Positions 8,651 through 21,085 are shown, counted from the stretch's first letter. The stretch: DNA of 64,000 nt from Lotus japonicus (GCF_012489685.1 NC_080042.1:18862150-18926149), one strand, 5' to 3'. Made by a program: numbers and translations. Notes: generated by a model not told the origin, from the letters alone.

Positions 8651-9119
8651 CAATGTAACACCCCGAATTCCAGGTGTCACTTTAGTAACCAAAAATAAAC
8701 TTTACGCGGAAAACAGGTAATTTTTTTTTGTTTCTTTCCTTTAAATCAAAGCGATAAAGAAGTAGAGACAACACCCAACAACTAAACTAACTGATATACA
8801 AATATATACATCTGTACAGCCTCGGCTGCACTCCATGTCACGCGAAGCCGCAGTGACTCCAAAGTAGTACGCCCGCAGGCAAATATACAACCCAGAACTG
8901 TGAGAAAAAGTATCAAAATACAGTTATCCAAGAGAAAGTCGGCACTCAAAAATGGCCTGAAAGGAAGACCCCTATACTCCGACAGACTCTCTGTGATCCT
9001 TCTCAAAAGAACCACACAAAAAGCCACACATCGGAACCTACCCTGTCCCAAAAAGAAACTGACGATCAGAGCTCTACACAAAAAATGTCGCTAATCCTAA
9101 CCTACCCTCCCAGCTCGGC

Positions 9120-9791
9120 TCACCAATCCTCCTCCTCCTCATCGCTACTCGGCGAGTAGCTCTCCCCACTGCTCTCGGAGTCAGAGTCGGAATCCACCGT
9201 AATCATCTCGGTGTCCAAATCCATAACCTCCCTCCTCACTGTCCTGCGCACCGCCCTAGTCGAGCCGGTCTCCACATCCACCTCTCCTGTGAGAACTTCC
9301 TCCTCCTCCACCCTCATCAAGGGGTCCACACGGTAGCCGTGCGGTGAAGAGAAAGATAAGAGACGTGAGACAGATGGGACAACAGACTCCCTCCTCGGCT
9401 GTACGAGCCTAGAGGACGACGCCACGTCGGTAGAAGCGATGGCAGTAGCCGGAGGTGGCACAACAGATATAGCAGTAGCAGCAGCAGGCTCGATCTCCTC
9501 TGGGTCCTCCTCAACAGAAGGTGAAGTCGGAGGTGGTGCAGGTGGTGCATGTCCAGTGCCTGGTCCACAATGAACTGAGGGCGGCAAGTCAAAACTCAGC
9601 TCCATACGCCGTAGCACTCTGCTCGTCAGGCGTCCTCGCTCATCCGTCCGGTCCTCCATGATCCTTCCCCTATACGTCGCCCGGTGACCAGCTACATCGA
9701 TCACCCAAGCGGTGGGGGCATCCCTATCCAGCAACTCATATCTGATCCCCCCCGAGGGAGAGACCGTCGAGAACCAGTCGGCCATCGACAT
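9120..9791 (-). CDS. LTR-encoded acidic protein, 223 aa (5' LTR copy)
   Basis: Identical to the 3' LTR copy except for one residue (Gly to Arg in the LTS-VLRR segment). The ATG at 9791 directly follows an acceptor-like CTGCCAG. Being in the 5' LTR, this copy would be expressed from its own TATA box (11961) after removal of the predicted 2.0 kb intron, upstream of and separate from gag. An unspliced genomic RNA would carry this ORF within its very long leader, so splicing or re-initiation would matter for gag translation. Homology to ORFs in two other LTR families supports a real protein; function is not recognised. Confidence 0.7.
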   Translation of the reverse strand: MSMADWFSTVSPSGGIRYELLDRDAPTAWVIDVAGHRATYRGRIMEDRTDERGRLTSRVLRRMELSFDLPPSVHCGPGTGHAPPAPPPTSPSVEEDPEEIEPAAATAISVVPPPATAIASTDVASSSRLVQPRRESVVPSVSRLLSFSSPHGYRVDPLMRVEEEEVLTGEVDVETGSTRAVRRTVRREVMDLDTEMITVDSDSDSESSGESYSPSSDEEEEDW

Positions 9792-11822
9792 CTGGCAGCA
9801 GGCCGACCGCCCAAAGACAAACATACAAACAAAGCCAAGGCGCTAGGGTCAACTCACAGCAATAAGTACATATACACACAACATGTGACAGGGTATATAT
9901 ATAAGTTGTTATATAAGCATATAAGTAATCCTAGCATGTTATGGCTCTAACATTGCTTCAATAAACAAACAGCACACAGTCTCAGTCAGCATGAATGTAT
10001 GCGTGAAATGCACAATATGAATCCGGATTTGTGACGCGTTCCCGTTCGCCACAAGTGAAGCATTTTCACTATGGATGGACCATTCCCGTTATCCATCCTG
10101 GATGAAATCCATCCTGGATGAACCATTCCCGTTATTCATCCTTGGTGAACCATTCCCGTTATTCACCGAATGATGAACCATTCCCGTTATTCATCATTTA
10201 TGCAAGGTGAACCATTCCCGTTATTCACCATGATATGCACAGGTGAACCATTCCCGTTATTCACCCGATTGAATGCAACGTGGTTAGCCAAACAACGGAT
10301 CGTCCTTACCACGAAAGTGTCTAGCTCACAACCCAATCTCAACCAAACCCAATGAGTTAGTGTCGGTCAATACAACACAACTCGGAGTAAGTGTCGGTCA
10401 ATACAACACAACTCCAACAAGAAAACACAAGGGTCTAGTGTCGGTCAGTACAACACAGCCCAAACAACAAGAGCACTAGGTGTCGGTCAATACAACACGG
10501 CTCCACAACACTCCCCAAGAGTACTAGAGTACTCGGTGACTTCAATCATCACCATAGCTCACCTTAGTGGCTTTCCCCAATTCCGATAACTCTCAGCAAA
10601 GGTCGACTTTTCCCCGTCTTTCGTAAATATTTTCCCCTTCAGTTTTCCTATACTTAAACATTAATAAAAATGATTTCAATTCAGATTAGTCAGGTTATGA
10701 GTTTATTTCTCAAAATCTAGGTTTCCCAAGTCTTTAGTTTACAAAATTCTAATCCTTCTACGTTTTCCGAAAACCAACCACCCAAAAGAAGTTTCCCGGG
10801 GAAAGTCTAAGTAAACCAACGAATCCCAACAAATGGCTAAGTCCCAAACCCCTCGTTTGAACTTGCCTAGGGTTGCTCATCCAACCCGAAACATCAAAGA
10901 TCACCAGATCAATGAATCTCCACTCCGAAGTCGCGTCAAAACGCACAATCCAACAAAGCACAACATCACAACATCAGTTCATCAACATAATCAACATCAA
11001 AGTAAAGCATAAGTCGAATTGTTCGACGCCTATCATGCATTCATAGCTAATATATAGTAAGTTGCCCTAACCTCGAGCTGTTCCAGCTTCGCAAACAAAG
11101 TTCTCCTCAAACAATTGCTCTGAGTCTTCCAAAGTTCCCTCAACTGAACCTCGGAGAAAAACAAAGCAGAATCCAAACAAAATCGATTAGTTCGATCGCA
11201 AAACAATACATAAACGATAGACAAAGCATTAAAGCTTCAGAATAGGACAATCAGGTACGAAAAGACAAGTTTTCGAAAACGAAAAACTCCCCCCCCTTAG
11301 GAAATAGCCCACGGCCATAAGGAGAAAAGAGCTTCGGCTCTTTTTCTTCGATCAAATCAGTTTACAAGGTAGTTTTAGGGTAAAACTAAGGCAAAGAAAC
11401 TGTCAGAACAATTTTCGGACAATCGGGCCGAAATACGACTATCCAGGGGCATTTTGGTCCAAAATAAAGGCTCAAAACTTCAAAGTTATCAGTTCTGAAA
11501 ACAAATTTGACAGCAACGATCCTCATGACATCCGTGACAACAAATCCTAAAGGCACGAAGTCAGATTAAGTCTTTACGACAATAAAGTTTCGAAATGTGA
11601 GACAAAAAGAGTTTTGAGTCAATTTTTCAGATCCCGGTCAAATGGATCGCAATCAGAGTTTACTGACAGAGGTTTTAGGCTCTTGGGAACATAAGGAACA
11701 TAACCCAAGCGAGAAATCAGAGAAATCGGACCATTTGAGAAAAAGCTCAAAACTTAGAGCACAGAAACGGCTTTAGAAACGCAACAGAAACAACAATCAG
11801 AGGTAGGAATCGTGTTAGTTAC
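9792..11822 (-). other. Predicted intron inside the 5' LTR
   Basis: Donor AAG|GTAACT at 11822 and acceptor CAG at 9792, as in the 3' LTR. It contains the second copies of the hairpin array (10030-10265), the 19-base repeats (10360-10498) and the GAGTACT inverted repeat (10519-10534). Splicing is inferred from position and conservation. Confidence 0.5.
10030..10265 (-). repeat. Hairpin array with constant loop (5' LTR copy)
   Basis: Same hairpins as at 1359-1594, with loop core CCATTCCCGTTA and arms that vary but stay complementary. I saw no difference between the two LTR copies here. Confidence 0.75.
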
Positions 11823-11867
11823 CTTGATACCTAGAAGTAGGGACGAACTGCACGAAGATTGGTCAAG

Positions 11868-11982
11868 ATTTCGCGAAAATCTCTCCTCTCCCTCTCTCTC
11901 TACAATTCTCGGCCAAATGAGTGAAAATGAAGAAGATATTTGCTTTTTCGCGCTATTTATAGGCGGGCGAAATCGCGGGAAA
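11868..11982 (-). promoter_or_regulatory. 5' LTR core promoter
   Basis: Sense strand: E2F-like TTTCCCGC (11982-11975), TATAAATAGC (11961-11952), then a GAGA-rich leader and a TTTTCGCGAAA-type palindrome. This copy would drive the genomic RNA. Confidence 0.6.
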
Positions 11983-12652
11983 ATGAAAATTTCGCGATTC
12001 CGATTTTTGCAGCACGTTCACCGTGGAATTCTAAGAGAGATTCTAGCGTCAGAATTCCAGAACTCAAAACAAATATCTAGGATTTGGGAAAAACGATATC
12101 GAAAAACTCAAAAGCGGTGTCGGTTAGTCTGCCCCGAAAAACTACTTTTTGCTGTGATGCTCAGACGACAAAACTTCCAACAGAAGAAAGATTGGAAATG
12201 TCGAAACAAGTCTGGCAACGCGGACGGAATCTTCGTTAGAAGTCCCGAATAGAAAAAGTCTTCATCCATTGCTCGAAAATAGGGTTTCGAAGCAAAGAAA
12301 TTAGCGTCGGCGGACATCCGAAAAGTGAAACCTATCGTGCGTACAGTCCAGAGTTCCGAAATGAAACGCTGGTCGATGGAAAAATAAAGAGAATCTTTAA
12401 ATTTTCCGAGAGTTCGAAATCTCACACAAAATGTTGCTTTAAGAGCGAAATAGCCTATTCTGGACACGCTCGCCCTAAGGCAAGTGTGTAGACGACTCGC
12501 ACTAACTCCGAAAACGACTACGCAACATTCCTCAAGAAATTCCTGAACTTTCTTCTTCATTAATCTTCCTCAAATATCAAACTCCTGTCACGCTTACACT
12601 GATCCTACGCGTGAGTCTGAAACTAGCTTGTTCTGAAAATTCAGGTCTTACA

Positions 12653-13123
12653 TATGCCAGCTACAAGCAACTGAAATCTGGAGAACATTTCTTCAATGGA
12701 CTCATTTGGCTCCATGATGAAGGATTCATACTTTTGGATCAAAGACAATGCCTTTGACTCTTTGACTTTCTTGTTTCCTTCATGAGACATCTTCAGAGAT
12801 TCGAAAATGCCTTTCGCAAACTCACGATCTGTAATCTTCTGGTACTCTTCATAGGAAATAGCACTTAGAAGAATTGCTCTTGCTTTGTGATGTTGTGAGT
12901 ACAGCTTCTTTTGATCTGCAGTCATCTCTGACCTTGGGATCTTCTTGCCATCTGCATCAACTGGACGCTCGTAGCCATCCACAATAATATCCCAGAGATC
13001 TGCATCGAAACCCAGAAAGAAACTTTCCAGTCTATCTTTCCAATATTCGAACCTTTGACCGTCGAACATAGGAGGCTTTGCATTGTAACCATCTCTTTGA
13101 GTTTCACTGGTGGTGGCAGCCAT
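12653..13123 (-). pseudogene. 5' part of a SIRE-type copia gag, cut by the chromovirus
   Basis: The start MAATTSETQRDGYNAKPPMF and motifs RFEYWKDRLESFFLGFD and MFSRFQLLVAGI match the gag of the two plus-strand SIRE copies at 34555 and 45221. The frame is open for about 157 residues up to the junction, after which only LTR-derived residues follow. The rest of this element should continue left of the window. This gag is the capsid precursor of a Ty1-copia element. The open frame suggests it was less decayed than the plus-strand copies. Confidence 0.9.
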
Positions 13124-13181
13124 TGTTTTTCACACCGGCCCGGATCACTGAACACTGTTAGGTGTGGTAATCAGAACTTGC

Positions 13182-13193
13182 GCTCTGATACCA
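13182..13193 (-). promoter_or_regulatory. PBS of the minus-strand SIRE-type copy
   Basis: TGGTATCAGAGC on the minus strand, two bases after the LTR end (CTTCA). Confidence 0.93.
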
Positions 13194-13195
13194 AT

Positions 13196-14402
13196 TGAAG
13201 GTATGAAAAACGGTAGAAATGGGGGGTTTGAATAACGTTTTCAGTATAAAACTTCCACCTTAAAGATTTTGACAAATCTTTCGAGAACTTAAGTGCTAAA
13301 GATAAGAGATAGAAAAGCACACAAGGATTTTATCCTGGTTCACTTGATAAATCACTCAAGCTACTCCAGTCCACCCGTTAAGGTGATTTCTTCCTTCTTA
13401 GAATGAAGGCAATCCACTAATCAGGTAAGAGTTACAACTGCACTTGAAACCTACAAGTGACTAACAATTACACTGACTTAGCTCACACTAAGATTCACTC
13501 TCTTAGTCTTCTCTAGGATCCGATCAACCTTGATCTCCTAAAGGAACTAAACAAACTGTTTATCAAAGAATTGTTTACAAGAGATTTGCTTCTAAAAAGC
13601 TAATAGTAAACTCAATGAATTTCAGATGAAAGAAAGCTTAGAAGAATTTAAGTTTGTCTTGCGCGTATATGAATGCTTCTAGCCGCTTCTTTCAGTCTTC
13701 AGCCTCTTTATATACTCCAAGGATTAGGGTTGAGCGTTGCATGGAAAATGCTACCGTTGGAGGGCAGTTCTGGAAAATCCAGCTTCTGCTGTGTCTGAGA
13801 CTGTTAGGTAGGTCGTCAGGAAGGTACAGTTGCTTTTGTACTTGGATAGCGACTTGACCTTTAAACCTAGGAGACTTCTGATCAGGGGAATGCTTCATAT
13901 TGGAACTTGTGAAGCCGGTTGATCAGAGTCAGAGGGAAAGCCCAGATCCTCTGACCATTGTTTCTTCTGATTCTGAACTCAGAGGGAAGAACATGGTCTT
14001 CAGAGTATCTTGCTTCTGGACAACAGAATTTCACTAATCAGCTTCTGGATCTTCAGAGTCTTCTACACCATCAGAATATCTGAGCCTTCAGTGTTTCTTG
14101 GTTATCAGACTTTCTGGATCTTCAGAGCTTCTTGTGACTGAGTCCACATCAGAGTTTGTATAACTTCAGAACTTCTGAAGCTTTTCCACTGTTCATACTG
14201 AACATGGTGAATGCGAAAGCGTTGCTTGGGTTGCTCTTTATACACAGTGCTTCTGATTTGTGTGAGATTGAGTTGAGGTCAGAGCCTGTAAATAGCACAC
14301 TCAGAAAAACACGTTAGAGTACCACAATTGTTCATATCAAAAGGTTAACTTGTAATCATCAAAACATAGAGTTGTACTACTAGATCAAAACTTGATCTTA
14401 CA
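13196..14402 (-). repeat. 5' LTR of a SIRE-type copia element, minus strand
   Basis: Complete 1207-bp LTR. On the minus strand it starts TGTAAGATCAAG and ends CATACCTTCA. The TATA box (TATATAAAG) lies at about 13714-13707. It aligns with the plus-strand SIRE LTRs and retains about 130 bases missing from LTR2 at 44067-45145. It inserted into another LTR at 14403. Confidence 0.9.
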
Positions 14403-15546
14403 CCTAAGAACAAGAAAATGAAAAGAAAGACAAGAGAGGGAGGGAGAGCTCACAGCTACAATAGGGAGGAGCTTGGTGTGAGGAAAATGAGAGGTGAGGC
14501 TCTCAATTTATAGTGGGAGGCTAGGGGTAGGGTATTAATGGTGAAAGAAAGAAAGAGACAACTTTACCCCCACTCCCTTGCTGATCCACGGCCAGCCCAG
14601 GCCCAGGGGCCAAAATTTTGAACTTTTCTTCTTTGCTTAATTGCTTAGAACTCCTTCATAAATCCTACTTTGATCCCTCCTTTAATTACCATTAAAATCA
14701 ATACTTTTGAAAGTTCAAAACCAAGTCCTTAGCCCTTTAAATCAGATTTGACAAGATCCTTTAGGGTTTTAAAAACTCACAATCAAGTCCCTCATTCAAT
14801 GAGAGTTAAGGAGGTCAAACCCTTAATTTGCTCCCTTCATAAAAACTAGCCACTAAGTGGTAAGAAAAACAACCTTCCCTCCTCTTCCCCCTTGCTTGGC
14901 CGCCCACCATACCATCATGGTCAGATTTTTCTCTAAAAAAAATCCATTAAATACAAAACAAAATCAAATGTAGGTGATTAAGTGCATTAATCACAATAAT
15001 TCCCTCTTAATGCACTATAAAACCTCCAATTTGAATTTCAAAAACCACTTCATCCTTCCTCTCTCCACATACTCGACCAAGCCTTCATTAAGGCTCCAAA
15101 AATACTTTCAAAAATATTTATTTAATAAATCATAGGTTTTAAAATAATTAAATATTTTATTTAAATAAAACCCCATTTTATTTAAATAAAATTCTCAAAA
15201 AATAGAAGAAATGAATATTCCCTCATGGAATATTTTAGAAATATGCCCAAAACCTCCCCATGAGGTGTGACCCACGAAATTGTCTTCGCCGACTCTTTTC
15301 GCCAAATTATCGCCTTTGTCGGGATGATTTTGAAATAAAAGTTGCCGTCGCAGAACCCTAGCCATATTACAGTCAAAACGCTCGTAATGTCGCGTACATC
15401 GACGTCCATACGTTACTAAGACCTAATATTGCCTCTACTAATAAATCACCTTCTATAAAGGCTTTATATCGCACATAGCACAAGTAATTCACAGAATATT
15501 ATTAAATAATATTATTTAAATATTAAGCCCTAAACCGGGTCTTACA
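14403..15546 (-). repeat. LTR fragment of another retrotransposon (U3 plus part of R)
   Basis: On the minus strand it begins TGTAAGACCCGGTTTAG at 15546, runs through an AT-rich stretch to a TATA-like box (CTATAAATTG, about 14513-14504) and ends where the copia LTR cuts in. The TGTAAGACC start resembles the gypsy LTRs here, but the remainder does not match them. No ORF. Family uncertain. The preceding sequence is not a polypurine tract, so this is probably a 5' or solo LTR. Confidence 0.55.
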
Positions 15547-16810
15547 CCAAGTATTATCAAAACTCCTCCTTTACAACAAGTTTTATACAAGACTCCCCCC
15601 CAAACAATCTTTCTCAAGATTGACTTCTTCTACATAAGTCTCTTCTTTTAAGAGTGATTGTAGATCAGTTAAGCCTATGAACTATAAAGTATTGTATGTC
15701 AAATTTGACTCTTGTGCATATACTTTTTGTTCTATTACATGATAAAGGTAGAGAGGATTTGACCCTAGATAAGAACTACTCTTCATGTAGAAGCAGACAA
15801 TGGTTGATATGAAGTGTGAGTTGTAAGCTTCTTGGTGTAATGCTTGTGAGCATACTCACAGGTGAGTGCGTATCACCAACATTAAAAGTCTTTAGTTCTT
15901 CCTTTATACTCCTGAATCTTTTGTGTGATTGATTATAGCTGTTGGAGCTTGTTCTTCATGAAGATTTTAGCCGTTGGATCAACCAGTACAAAGTGTACTT
16001 GCGTTAGAGCGTGGTACTGTTTGATGGAGACCTTTTTCCATGAAGATGTATTCTGTCAATTTGCAAGTAGCATAGGTCTAAACATCTATCCGTTGGTGTA
16101 CAAATATGAAAATTTGATAGTGACACCACAGTTCCTTTATCTTCATCATAGCATTGTGTCAGATCTTGAGATTTCATCTTTGAAACTTCAACACAAAGAT
16201 TTTTTGGTTTCTTCTTCAACGGGAAGTGTACTTGATTTGACTCTGTAGCTTTCTTTGAATGTAAGCTTTCTTCTTCATATGATCCTTCTGCTTATGTCTT
16301 CTTCATTCTTCTTCAAAATATCTTTCTTTATTGTTCTTCAATTCTTCAGATGATGATTCTTTTCTTCATTCATTATGTTTTCTTTCAGATGATTTGACTA
16401 TGAAGCTTGTTCTTCTTTCTTTCCTTTTGAAGCTGCAGACTTGATTTGATGATAAACGTTGTTCCTTTCAAAAGTTCTGCTTTCAGCGTTCATGTAACCC
16501 TTAGACGATGATCCTTGCTGAAGCCATTCTTCAGTTGGTCAGTTAGAATGAGACTAATAGCGTTTGACCATAACTTCTTCTTCTTTCTTAAGAAATGGAT
16601 TGTCTTGTGTTGTGTGAATAAGATAGATGCTTGTAGGCGTAGACAATAACTTTTGCTCCATTTCTTCATTTCTTGGTAGAGGTCGAAAGAGGCAACTTTT
16701 GATGTTGACATTGTTGTATTTGTTTCCTTGGTCAACGTGCCGGAAAGGGTATCACGTGATTTCTCAGCACTTGACTTACTTTGTTGTCTTGCATTTTGTA
16801 AAAAACAACT
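15547..16810. other. Unclassified non-coding stretch
   Basis: No convincing coding sequence on either strand; the short ORFs lack known motifs. It contains a pyrimidine tract (GACTCCCCCCC near 15592) and a long CTT/TTC-rich section (about 16250-16460). It may be old repeat DNA or the target into which the neighbouring elements inserted. Confidence 0.4.
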
Positions 16811-17648
16811 GGTTGTCGAAGCAGATGTCATGGCATCTGACTTTGTGAAGCTAGGACATCGGTCCTCTGCTTGGAACGTGAACGTAGGCCCTTGAAGATC
16901 TTATGAAGATATGTTTTTAAAAGTTACTTGGGATTCAAGTAGCTGTACCAGAAGGGTTTTAATTATGGGTTGTTATTTGTTGAAACAATATTTGATAGAA
17001 GATTTATTTCTATCTTTACTTGTATAAAACGCAACAAGATCTTTGGAGATTCGTTTTTTATTTGATTGCTGTTGCAATCTGTTTCTTCAGCCCAAGCAAA
17101 CCCTAGTGCTCATGCTGCCGCTGCTGAAGTATATAAAAGGATGAAGACCTAAAACATGGAGACTACCGAAGCTAATTGAGAGAGATCAAATGTTTTAGGA
17201 TTGTTCATTGTTCTTTGTCCTTGTTACTTGTGAACACACTTTGCTCCCTGATTCTATAAAGCAAAGTTGTGTTCTGTGTTGTTTGATTCTGCAAACTCTG
17301 ATTGTTGATTGTTTGTTACCAATCACTGGGGCAGTGATTGAGGGAAAGTGAGAGGGACTCTCATACTTAGGTTGAGATATTAAGTAGAAATACACTTGGT
17401 AGATTGAGAACTGAACTATGAACTGTGGTGTTCATGAGTGTCTGCAATTCCTGAATCATGATATAGTGGATTTCCTTTCTTTGGGTGCAAACCCTCCAGA
17501 CATAGGTGAAGTTTCACCGAACTGGGTTGACAATTGTTGTGTCTTGTTTACTTATGCTTTCTAGTTTCTGTTGTTATGATTAGTCAATTGTTGAACCTGT
17601 TGTCCCAGCATCGCGTAGGACATCTGTTCTAAGGGAACTTGAATTTCA
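16811..17648 (+). repeat. 5' LTR of the Tork-like element (start approximate)
   Basis: The end at 17648 (GAATTTCA) is set by the PBS-like sequence three bases on. A TATA box (TATATAAAAG) lies at 17130-17139. The start could be the TGGTTG at 16811 or TGTTGAAACAAT at 16978. No second copy is present to settle it. Confidence 0.5.
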
Positions 17649-17650
17649 AT

Positions 17651-17661
17651 TGACATCAGAG
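17651..17661 (+). promoter_or_regulatory. Degenerate primer binding site
   Basis: TGACATCAGAG differs from the canonical TGGTATCAGAG at two positions, directly after the LTR end. Confidence 0.6.
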
Positions 17662-17712
17662 AAGGCATCCTGTTCTGGTTAGGTGAGCTCAAGGGAGTTT
17701 GATTCAGTTCTC

Positions 17713-19147
17713 ATGGATAACAAGGGGGAGGATCAGTCAACAGGCCACCCATTCTGGATGGTACTTACTATGACTACTGGAAGGTTCGCATGACAGTCTT
17801 TCTCAAGTCAATTGGCAACAAGACTTGGAAAGCTATTGTCAAGGGTTGGAAGCACCCCACCAAGGCACAAGTTGAAGGCACTTTATCCACTGCTGCTGAG
17901 AAACCTGAGGAAGAATGGAGAAAGGAAGAAGATGAAGCTACTCTTGGAAACTCTAAAGCTTTAAATTCCTTTTTCAATGGTGTTGACAAGAATATGTTCA
18001 GGCTCATCAACACTTGTACTGTGGCCAAGGATGCCTGGGAGATTCTGAAGACAACACATGAAGGAACGACTAGAGTGAGAATGTCAAGACTTCAGATGCT
18101 TACTACTCAGTTTGAAAACCTGATGATGACTGAAGAAGAAAAATCTCAGAATGCCATATGCGTGTGCGTGATTTGTCCAATGCTTCATTTTCTCTGGGAG
18201 AACCTATGTCAGATGAGAAACTTGTGAGGAAAGTCTTGAGATCCTTGCCCCAAATAATTGCTATGAATGTCACTGCAATTGAGGAGGCTTAAGACATTGA
18301 GAGTATGAAGGTTGATGAACTCATTGGATCTCTACAGACTTTTGAGTTGAAACTTGGTGACAAGTCTGAAAAGAAAAACAAGAGTATTGCTTTTTTATCC
18401 AACACAGATGAGGGTGACGATGAAGCCTGTGAAGGTGAAAATATTTCTGAGGCACTGGCTATGGTTGCTAGAAAATTTAATAGAGCTTTGAGGAAGATTG
18501 ACACAAGAACCAGGTCTAATGTCCAGGACATGAAGTTCGACAAACCCAAGTTTTCTAATTCTCAGAGAAAGAAGAAAGAAGGAGACAAGTCTGGTCAGAA
18601 TAAAGGTGTGCAGTGTCATGAATTTGAGGGATATGGACACATTAGGACTGAATGTGCTACCTATTTGAAGAAGCAGAAGAAAGGTATGGTGGTAACTTGG
18701 TCAGATGAAGACACTGAAGATGAGGAGGAGATTTCTGTTAACAAGGTTAATGCTTTCTCTAGAACTATTTATGATTCTGAAACGAGTGATGATGACATCA
18801 CATATGAAGAATTGGTTGAGACTTATAAGCTGTTGCATAACAAATGGAAGAAAGCTAGTAAACTTGTGAAAGAACAGGAAAGTGAGATAGAAAAACTCAC
18901 CTCTCAGAATGAAAGACTAAAAGAGCTCAGTACTAAGCTAAAATAAGATTGTGATAAGTGGCAATCTAAGCTGGAGAACGTTGACACTATGGAAAAGGCA
19001 ATCTTGATGTTGGTCAATGCAGAACTTCAAGAGGAAGTGGCAACTCTGAAAAGTAAGCTTGAAGCTACACATAAATCACTTCGTATGTAGAATAGTGGCT
19101 CTGACATAGATGAAATTCTGAAAGAAACAAGCAAGCAAGGAAGAAGC
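17713..19147 (+). pseudogene. Broken copia gag of the Tork-like element
   Basis: The ATG at 17713 is followed by a frameshift near 17740. The UBN2-type gag core resumes in another frame (YYDYWKVRMTVFLKSIG, TAKDAWEIL-like, TTHEGTTRVR). A further frameshift occurs near 18160. Frame 18305-18946 carries an acidic linker and a damaged zinc knuckle (CHEFEGYGHIRTEC, second Cys replaced by Phe). In-frame stops at 18944 and 19088 interrupt a Lys/Glu-rich coiled-coil segment. This would have been the capsid protein; it is not functional. Confidence 0.85.
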
Positions 19148-21037
19148 TTGCATGAGATTGGTTTTAACTACAGAACTGCAAACAAGGAAGATCAGAAGGG
19201 GTCAAAGAATTTTGTAGCTGCAACAAAACAATCTGAATTCAAGAACCCCAGTAACTATCACTTGTCAAGTCAGTTGCCTCGACATGTGCCTCAACATGTG
19301 ATTTCTCAAGTTAATATTATCAAAATAACACCTTGGAGATGTCACTACTGTGGAAGGAATGGTCATATAAAACCCTACAATTTCAAGTTGTATGGCTATC
19401 CTCAGACTCAGAATAAGCCAAACTCCTCAAAGGTTACACAGATGAAGAAACAATGGAAGCCAAAGGGTGAGGTCACATGCCTTGTTTCTTACACATCCTT
19501 CAGAGCCTCGGCAAGGGAAGACTGGTATTTTGATAGTGGTTGTTCAAAGCACATGACAGGAAATAAGGGCTATTTGAAAGATATCAGAAGTCATTCTAGC
19601 AACTATGTCACGTTTGGAGATGGAGCTAAAGGAAAGATCAAGGGAGTAGGAAGGCTTGTACGTGCATGATCTCCATATTTGAATAATGTGCTACTAGTTA
19701 ATGGGTTAACTGCTAATCTAATTAGCATAAGCCAACTTTGTGACCAAGGGCTTGAGGTGAAGTTCAGCAAAACAGGATGTGTTGTAACTACAGATGATGA
19801 CAAAGTTTTTATGAGAGGAGTCAGATCAAAAGATAATTGCTATATGTGGACATCTCAAGAGAAAGCTCAAGTTTCTAGATGCTTGTTAACTAAGGAAGAT
19901 GAGCTAAACATATGGCACCAAAAACTTGGGCATCTCAATCTGAAGAGTATGCACAAGATAGTTGTTGAAGAAGCCATAAGAGGTTAGCCTAGACTGAGGA
20001 TAGGAGAAGGAAAGCTATGTGGAGAATTTGAAATTGGAAATCAAACCACGATGTCCCACAAGACGCTCCAGCATCAGACCACGACCAATGTACTTGAACT
20101 ATTGCACATGGATCTCATGGGTCCAATGAAGGTTGAAAGCTTAGGCGGAAAAAGTTATGTGTTTGTCTGTGTTGATGATTTTTCCAGGTACACATGGGTA
20201 GAGTTCATGAGAGAAAAATCAGATACCTTTGAAATCTTCAAAAATCTTTGTCTGAGACTTCAAAATGAGAAGAGTTGTGTGATTGTAAGGATCAGAAGTG
20301 ACCATGGAAGGGAGTTTAAGAATTCAAAATTCTCTGAGTTTTGTGGATCAGAAGGAATGATTCATGAATTTTCAGCCCCCATCACACCACAACAGAATGG
20401 AGTTGTTGAAAGAAAGAATAGAACTCTCCAGAAGTCAGCTAGGGTCATGTTTCATGCCAAGAAGATTCCACATAAGTTCTGGGCTGAGGCTATGAGTACT
20501 GCTTGCTACATTCATAACAGAGTCACCATTAGAGCTGGAACTTCCTCTACTCAGTATGAATTATAGAAATGAAGGAAGCCCACAGTAAAGCACTTCCACA
20601 TATTTGGAAGTAAATGTCATATTCTTGCTGATCGTGAACCAAGAGGGATGCTTGATCCAAAAAGTGATGAAGGAATATTCATGGGGTACTCAACAAACAT
20701 CAAAGCTTATAGGCTGTTTAACTCTCGCACAGAAACCATGATGGAATCAGTGAATGTGACTGTAGATGATGAGCCAAGTGCAAGGAAGGAGACTAATATG
20801 AGTGAAGATGATGATGGTACATATGTTCCAGCCGATGCTCCAACAACTTTCCTCGACAATGGCTCTGAGACAAGTGCGGATGAACAAGAAGACAAGCTGT
20901 CCACACCAAATAAAGCCCCATCCATTAGGATTCAGAAGATCCACCCTCAAGAAAACATTATTGGTGATCTTCAGAAAAGAGTGACTACCAGATCCAGAAG
21001 TCTTATTGCTCATGGATGCTACATCTCAAAGATATAA
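19148..21037 (+). pseudogene. Broken protease-integrase region of the Tork-like element
   Basis: The same frame as the late gag contains a second knuckle-like CHYCGRNGHIKPY, the protease site DWYFDSGCSKHMTG, the pre-integrase zinc motif (HQKLGHLNLKSMHK) and the integrase core with D (HMDLMGP), D (RSDHGREF) and E (PQQNGVVERKNRTLQ). In-frame stops at 19667, 19985 and 20564 cut it into pieces, and the C-terminal ORF ends at 21035. The catalytic triad is visible but the frame is not translatable. Confidence 0.87.
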
Positions 21038-21085
21038 CCCAGTAATGTCAAGGAAGCTCTTACTGATGAGTACTGGATAAATTCA

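Larger units (their letters stand above)
1..12652 (-). mobile_element. Near-complete Tekay-like Ty3-gypsy chromovirus
   Basis: Read on the minus strand, the order is 5' LTR (8654-12652), PBS, gag-protease, RT-RNaseH-integrase-chromodomain, PPT, 3' LTR (1-3980). The 3' LTR lacks its last 18 bases because the window begins inside it. The two LTRs are almost identical: I count about 16 substitutions and one 1-base indel over 3.98 kb (about 0.4%). At a commonly used plant LTR rate of 1.3e-8 this means roughly 0.15 million years, so insertion was recent. The element split the gag of a minus-strand SIRE-type copia copy. The flank at 12653-12657 (TATGC) should be one target duplication; its partner lies outside the window. 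RT sequence and the C-terminal chromodomain place it with chromoviruses, and Tekay/Del is my best lineage guess. Confidence 0.93.
8654..12652 (-). repeat. 5' LTR of the chromovirus
   Basis: Complete 3999-bp LTR bounded by TG...CA (minus strand TGTAAGACC...GTGTTACA). It holds the same internal architecture as the 3' copy. It abuts copia gag sequence at 12653. Confidence 0.96.

Noticed and set aside
12641..12652. C-terminal residues CKT on the SIRE gag frame
   Set aside because: They come from the chromovirus LTR terminus (TGTAAGACC) after the insertion junction, not from gag.
16490..16831. 113-aa minus-strand frame before the Tork-like LTR
   Set aside because: No motif, low complexity in part, no partner copy and no promoter that I can support.
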